Positions 62,522 through 64,000 of a stretch of 64,000 nucleotides of DNA are shown here, one piece after another. Source of the stretch: Prosthecobacter debontii (GTDB taxonomy: Bacteria > Verrucomicrobiota > Verrucomicrobiia > Verrucomicrobiales > Verrucomicrobiaceae). Below the pieces are notes generated by a model, which did not search any database, was not told the origin of the DNA, and saw only the letters and a program-made list of their open reading frames with translations. Both the position numbers and the translations under genes were made by a program. The first letter of the stretch is position 1. Each line of letters opens with the position of its first letter. The DNA lies in the NCBI GenBank assembly GCA_945860295.1, contig CAMAQH010000002.1, forward strand, positions 62,001 through 126,000, in the 5' to 3' direction.

Positions 62522-64000
62522 TCACTCCCACTCGATGCTCGCAGGCGGCTTCGTGCTGATGTCGTAAAGCACGCGGTTGACACCTTTGACCGTGTTAAGA
62601 ATCTTGTTGGAGGTGTTGCGCAGCACTTCATAGGGCAGCTCAACCCAGTCGGCCGTCATGGCGTCCTCGCTGATGACGGCGCGCAATGAAATGGCTTGCT
62701 CGTAGCTGCGTTCGTCACCTTTGACGCCCACCGTTTTCACCGGAAGCAGCGCAGCATAAGCCTGCCAAACGTGCTGATACCAGCCACTGCGATGCAATTC
62801 GGCGATGAAGATGGAATCCGCCAACTGTGTGGCAACAATGCGCTCAGGCGTGATCTCACCTGGAATGCGCACAGCGAGTCCTGGGCCGGGGAATGGATGA
62901 CGCCAAAGCGCTCGATGCGGGATGCCGAGGCTTGCGCCGAGGGCGCGGACTTCGTCTTTAAAGAGTTCGGCGAGTGGTTCGAGCACCTTGCCCTGCTCCT
63001 TGAGTTCCATGATGCGATCCACTCGGTTGTGGTGCGTCTTGATCTTGCTGGCGATGGAGCCGCTGGTGGCGCTTTCGATGACATCAGGATAGAGCGTCCC
63101 CTGGGCGAGTAGTTCGACATTGTCGGCCACTTTCCAGAACTCCTCGACAAAGAGCGTGCCGATGATGCGGCGCTTCTGCTCGGGATCAGTCACACCTTTG
63201 AGCGCGCCGAGGAAGATCTCGCTGGCATTGATCTGTTCGATGGGCACGCCGACTTCACCGAAGAGCACTTTGACCTCTGCGGCCTCGTTCAAACGCATGA
63301 GTCCAGTGTCGATGAAGATGCAACGGACTTTGACGCCGGCTTTGTGCAGCAGGACGGCGAGCACAGTGCTATCAACTCCACCAGAGACGCCACAGATGAC
63401 TTCACGATCACCCACCTCAGCCTTGATGTTCTCGATCATCTGCTCTTTGAAAACATTGATGTCAAACTTGGCGAGGGTGGCCCCGCTATTGGTTAGGAAG
63501 TTTTTCAGGATGGCCGTGCCCTCGTGTGAGTGTGTGACCTCGGGGTGAAATTGAATGCCCCAGCAGCGATCACTCCACTTGAGAGCGACGGGGATGCCGT
63601 CTTCGTTCGTGGCGATGACTTGAGTGCTGCTGGCAAGATTCGCACAGGTGTCGCTATGACTCATCCAGACCTGGGATTCATGGGAGATGCCTTTGAATAG
63701 ATCGTCATGGTTGGTAACGACCAGCTTGGCCGGGCCATACTCTCGAGTGACGCCAGGCTTCACGGTGCCGCCATGCTTGATGTTCAGGAGTTGCATGCCG
63801 TAGCACACGCCTAGAACGGGCACGCCAAGAGCCATGAGCTTTTCAAAATCGACATCCGGTGCATCATGATCCGAGGTGCTGCGTGGTCCGCCGGAGAGGA
63901 TGATGGCACCTGGGTTCTTGAGCTTTGCCAGCTCAGCCGGTGGATACAAATGCGAGACAAAGCCCAGCTCGCGAACACGGCGGACGATGAGTTGAGAATA
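62522..64000 (-). CDS. guaA: GMP synthase (glutamine-hydrolysing), N-terminus cut by right edge
   Basis: The frame runs from the stop at 62522 through the right edge; about 492 codons are inside and 10-15 N-terminal residues are missing (YSQLIVRRVRELGFVSH precedes the first possible internal start, a TTG at 63949). GuaA turns XMP into GMP. The class I amidotransferase has Cys in GVCYGMQLL and the HPEVTHS His/Glu; the ATP pyrophosphatase has SGGVDST; the C-terminal dimerisation part ends SIEWE as in the family. The 3' end is convergent with the cytochrome gene. Confidence 0.97.
   Translation of the reverse strand, partial: YSQLIVRRVRELGFVSHLYPPAELAKLKNPGAIILSGGPRSTSDHDAPDVDFEKLMALGVPVLGVCYGMQLLNIKHGGTVKPGVTREYGPAKLVVTNHDDLFKGISHESQVWMSHSDTCANLASSTQVIATNEDGIPVALKWSDRCWGIQFHPEVTHSHEGTAILKNFLTNSGATLAKFDINVFKEQMIENIKAEVGDREVICGVSGGVDSTVLAVLLHKAGVKVRCIFIDTGLMRLNEAAEVKVLFGEVGVPIEQINASEIFLGALKGVTDPEQKRRIIGTLFVEEFWKVADNVELLAQGTLYPDVIESATSGSIASKIKTHHNRVDRIMELKEQGKVLEPLAELFKDEVRALGASLGIPHRALWRHPFPGPGLAVRIPGEITPERIVATQLADSIFIAELHRSGWYQHVWQAYAALLPVKTVGVKGDERSYEQAISLRAVISEDAMTADWVELPYEVLRNTSNKILNTVKGVNRVLYDISTKPPASIEWE

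Overview
The window looks like a chromosomal stretch of a Verrucomicrobiota bacterium, probably close to Prosthecobacter/Verrucomicrobium. This is inferred from gene content: a c-type cytochrome fused to an SHD1-like domain, Tat-exported Gfo/Idh oxidoreductase, ThuA-like protein, a PUR/DUF3276 protein, many small lipoproteins and PQQ-type propellers, kinase-like membrane proteins, and genes that rarely show a clear Shine-Dalgarno. Most of it is ordinary housekeeping DNA with tight operons (ATGA overlaps are common). No CRISPR array, rRNA operon, prophage or intact insertion sequence was seen.

Layout. 1-6.4 kb (minus): a MoxR-type operon (coiled-coil membrane protein, MoxR ATPase, exported membrane protein cut by the left edge), then glgE followed by a Fur-family regulator with a natural His6 N-terminus. 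6.5-12.7 kb (plus): kinase-like receptor, ADP-forming acyl-CoA synthetase, uvrB. 12.7-17.2 kb: secreted hydrolases, a Tat-exported gluconate-dehydrogenase-type subunit, a HAD phosphatase and an EF-hand membrane protein. 17.2-22.1 kb is rich in gene wreckage: an internally deleted sulfatase, a HigB toxin with an amber codon beside intact HigA, a frameshifted membrane protein and a ruined acyl-CoA ligase. Between these lie intact initiator tRNA, ispA, queF and queC. 22.1-30.8 kb: ThuA, zinc-ribbon protein, lipoprotein, EEP-family protein, a DEDD nuclease operon headed by an IF-1 with a 120-residue Pro/Gly/Arg-rich extension, the PUR protein, rpsA and a divergent folP.

30.8-44.6 kb: a kinase relic, TonB-like protein, metallo-beta-lactamase fold protein, galM, an inactive-looking gluzincin-like protein, acyP, mazG-rsmH, a PQQ-type propeller, an orphan nuoA, a Dabb-domain relic, mlaEFD and ahcY. 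44.6-56.8 kb: cupin-like protein, transglutaminase and zinc metallopeptidase, an ECF sigma/anti-sigma operon, an M29-like peptidase, Gfo/Idh oxidoreductase, and an ABC exporter-panC operon. 56.8-64 kb: a secretin-domain protein, a palindromic repeat, metG, two tiny lipoproteins, a double pseudokinase, cytochrome-SHD1 and guaA (cut by the right edge).

The most unusual items are the extended IF-1, the amber-interrupted HigB in frame with HigA, the His6-tagged Fur, the initiator tRNA with two rather than three anticodon-stem G:C pairs, and the kinase-like receptors. All functional statements are from reading the sequence; no database search was run.
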